From: Candidatus Firestoneibacteriota bacterium
Lineage (GTDB): Bacteria > JACRDZ01
Direction of reading: 5' to 3'
DNA length: 15,332 nucleotides
Assembly: GCA_016212735.1 (NCBI GenBank)
Contig: JACRDZ010000177.1
Location: 1-15,332, forward strand
Of this stretch, positions 13,620 to 15,332 are shown one piece after another (positions within the stretch are counted from its first letter, which is position 1; each line of letters opens with the position of its first letter). The position numbers and the translations under genes were made by a program. The notes beneath the pieces were generated by a model. That model was not told the DNA's origin. It searched no databases and saw only the letters and a program-made list of their open reading frames with translations.

Positions 13620-15023
13620 ATGTCTATAATAATGATTTCATTTTCAATCTTATTTTCTGTTTTTGTTGCAATTCGTCCATTTAAAATTGGCAAAATTCAA
13701 TTTGACATTGTAACAGGACCATTAATTTCACTTTTTATGCTATTTGCTTTTAAAATACTCGATTTTGAAACAATAAAAATCGGAATTATTGGAAAAGGCA
13801 ACATAAAACCATGGGAAATTATTATAATATTTTTTTCTGTTGCTTATGTTAGTATAAGTACTGATGTAACCGGAGTCTTTGACTATTTAGCATATAGAAT
13901 TGTTAATATGGCAAAAGGAAATAAATTTAAATTATTTCTGTTTTTCTATCTTTTTGCATGTGTCTTAACCACATTTACATCAAATGATATTGTTATTCTT
14001 ACACTTACTCCAATTATTTTTTATCTCGGTAATCACTCAGATATAAATGTTGTCCCTCTTCTTTTTGCAGAATACTTCGGTGCCAATACACTAAGCATGT
14101 TCCTTTATATTGGGAATCCGACAAATATAATTGTGGGAAACGCGCTTCAATTAGGATTTCTGGAATATACTAAAATAATGTGGCTGCCAACTATAATTGC
14201 AACAATAATAAACTTTATACTATTATCCATGGTTTTCAGAAAACAAATAACAGGAGAATATATAATTAGAAACAATACCAAATTTTATATTCGTAATAGA
14301 GCAGGAGCATTATTAAGTTCATTTCTTATGCTGGTAATGCTTGCAGTTCTTGCATCTTCTCAGATACTTGGGATTCCTATCTGGGTTATCACTCTTGTAT
14401 CTGCATTTATTTTTATAATCGAAGATATAGCTTTTGGTATTTTTTTTACAATGAAAGAAAACTTTGTTTTATCAACTGAATTAGAAATAAATAAACATAA
14501 GTTATATAGTATATACGGTATCCCGGAACAAAAAAATGAGTTCTGGATGGCATTCAAAGATACACCATGGAAAATACTGCCATTTATCTTTTCTGTTTTT
14601 ATATTTGTACATGGGCTAAATCAATATGGGGTTGTTAATTGGGTTGCTGATATAATTTCAAATTCATCAAAAACACTTTTAAATGGAATTATTTTAAACG
14701 GTATTTTAGGTTTAATTCTTACAAATATAATTAATAATCAACCTATGACAATTTTCTTAAGCAGTGTACTTGTTAGTCAGTCATTTAATGTTCCGCATAA
14801 TATACAAATTGGAAGTTCATATTCTATAATAATTGCGAGTAATTTAGGTGCAAATATCACATTAGTTGGAGCTTTAGCAGGATTTATGTGGAAAAATATA
14901 TTAGAGACAAAAGGTCTAAAAATCACTTATACAGACTTTTTAATAAAAGGACTTTTAATTACACCAATAACATTTTGCGTAACTCTATCTGTACTTTATT
15001 TTGTTTTATCGAAAGTCAAATAA
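13620..15023 (+). CDS. ArsB/NhaD-like ion transporter (IT superfamily permease)
   Basis: A 467-residue integral membrane protein with about ten to twelve hydrophobic segments. Its two halves carry the paired hairpin signatures of the ion transporter superfamily: TSNDIVILTLTP (120-131) with GNPTNIIV (165-172), and NIINNQPMTI (369-378) with NLGANITLVGALAG (408-421). These are closest in pattern to ArsB arsenite pumps and NhaD-type Na+/H+ antiporters. Two charged cytoplasmic-type loops lie at about 206-228 and 285-318. No arsR, arsA or arsC gene is in the window, so arsenite transport is only one possibility, with sodium/proton exchange or an organic anion as others. The start has AGGGA six bases upstream. 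It is transcribed away from the methyltransferase operon, and a MITE-like element begins 14 bases behind its stop. Confidence 0.88.
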   Translation: MSIIMISFSILFSVFVAIRPFKIGKIQFDIVTGPLISLFMLFAFKILDFETIKIGIIGKGNIKPWEIIIIFFSVAYVSISTDVTGVFDYLAYRIVNMAKGNKFKLFLFFYLFACVLTTFTSNDIVILTLTPIIFYLGNHSDINVVPLLFAEYFGANTLSMFLYIGNPTNIIVGNALQLGFLEYTKIMWLPTIIATIINFILLSMVFRKQITGEYIIRNNTKFYIRNRAGALLSSFLMLVMLAVLASSQILGIPIWVITLVSAFIFIIEDIAFGIFFTMKENFVLSTELEINKHKLYSIYGIPEQKNEFWMAFKDTPWKILPFIFSVFIFVHGLNQYGVVNWVADIISNSSKTLLNGIILNGILGLILTNIINNQPMTIFLSSVLVSQSFNVPHNIQIGSSYSIIIASNLGANITLVGALAGFMWKNILETKGLKITYTDFLIKGLLITPITFCVTLSVLYFVLSKVK

Positions 15024-15027
15024 ACAC

Positions 15028-15167
15028 GAGTCTTCTCAGAAATTTCCCAAAATGTTTTTTTTCTGTAGTTGCTCAATTCATTGAGCTTAAAAGAGCTTGA
15101 TAAATCAAGCAACTACAATTATGAAAATTAGCAATTTTGTCTAAATAGGGAATTTCTGGAGTCTTCT
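15028..15167. mobile_element. MITE-like element with flanking 9-bp duplication
   Basis: GAGTCTTCT occurs at 15028-15036 and again at 15159-15167. Exactly between the copies (15037-15158, 122 bases) is an element whose ends are inverted repeats, CAGAAATTTCCC on the left and GGGAATTTCTG on the right, differing by one base insertion. The direct copies touch both ends with no gap, which is the signature of a target-site duplication. It has no coding capacity, so it would depend on a transposase elsewhere. A 9-bp duplication is seen with several IS families, so the parent element cannot be named. Confidence 0.7.
15064..15117. repeat. Paired REP-like hairpins with GTAG feet
   Basis: TGTAGTT (15064-15070) pairs with AACTACA (15111-15117), enclosing two further hairpins: GCTCAA/TTGAGC with a TTCA loop (15071-15086) and GCTTGA/TCAAGC with a TAAA loop (15095-15110), separated by TTAAAAGA. 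Each unit reads outward-in as GTAG, TT, then a 6-bp hairpin, and the second is the inverse of the first. GTAG at the foot of a hairpin is the hallmark of REP elements moved by RAYT transposases, and the head-to-head pair resembles a BIME. It sits inside the MITE-like element and may also end permease transcription. Confidence 0.65.
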
Positions 15168-15332
15168 TTTTACTGCAAAATTTTTCCCGAAAATGTAATG
15201 CCTCAGTTATCAGTGGCAATACTTGAAAAAGATGAGAATAAAAATTTAATTAAAAAAACACAAAAGCTATCAAGTTAAACAACAATATAGCCGAAATAAA
15301 AATATAACCGAAATATGTAGGAGATTATTGAT
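15168..15332. other. Right-end intergenic region with a weak 26-codon open frame
   Basis: Beyond the element I see no convincing gene. An open frame at 15198-15278 (26 residues, MPQLSVAILEKDENKNLIKK then TQKLSS) has ordinary amino-acid composition but no ribosome binding site, so it may be a gene remnant or chance. ATATAGCCGAAAT (15285-15297) and ATATAACCGAAAT (15302-15314) form a near-perfect direct repeat with a 17-base period just before the last ribosome binding site. Confidence 0.3.
15319..15323 (+). promoter_or_regulatory. Ribosome binding site of a gene starting at the right edge
   Basis: AGGAG is followed by seven bases and then AT as the last two bases of the window. If the next base is G, an ATG with ideal spacing begins at 15331. 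The gene itself is outside the window. Confidence 0.5.

Noticed and set aside
14888..15100. Plus-strand frame running from inside the permease gene into the repeat element
   Set aside because: It overlaps the conserved permease C terminus in another frame and ends inside the hairpins.

Overview
This AT-rich window (by eye roughly 30% GC) has standard bacterial signals: Shine-Dalgarno sites of the AGGAG/AAGGGG type, all three stop codons, and several TTGACT/TATAAT-like promoters. An MltB-type murein lytic transglycosylase and two lipoproteins point to a bacterium with a peptidoglycan wall and probably an outer membrane. Two radical-SAM genes fit an anaerobic lifestyle. A SWIB-domain protein, an LVIVD/TIG propeller protein and a UPF0200-like kinase suggest an uncultured or lightly sampled lineage, but the window does not settle the phylum. 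I see no tRNA, rRNA, CRISPR array or transposase.

Left part (1-5352): a large exported protein on the minus strand has 21 LVIVD-type blades, which count as three seven-bladed propellers. They appear to be inserted inside TIG domains. It is transcribed divergently from a plus-strand pair, a TlpA/ResA-like thioredoxin lipoprotein and thiG (thiazole synthase). The pair ends at a hairpin shared with the convergent gene on its right.

Centre (5353-8932): all genes are on the minus strand. They are an unrecognised lipoprotein, a small SWIB-domain protein, a spore-photoproduct-lyase-like radical-SAM enzyme, and directly upstream of it a B12-binding radical-SAM gene that has lost its middle, including the iron-sulfur cysteines, through an internal deletion. 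It is a pseudogene in two fragments.

Right part (8933-15332): the lytic transglycosylase on the plus strand converges on a two-gene unit, a GGQ release-factor-like protein and a cysteine-rich membrane protein with a strong promoter and palindrome. Next is a minus-strand cluster of SAM methyltransferase, P-loop kinase, dCMP deaminase and a small exported protein. In it the kinase and deaminase overlap and look translationally coupled, suggesting deoxynucleotide metabolism. A divergent plus-strand gene encodes an ArsB/NhaD-like permease. Directly behind it is a 122-bp non-coding element with terminal inverted repeats, 9-bp flanking direct repeats and two internal GTAG-footed hairpins, which looks like a MITE/REP hybrid. 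The last bases carry a ribosome binding site for a gene that begins at or past the right edge.
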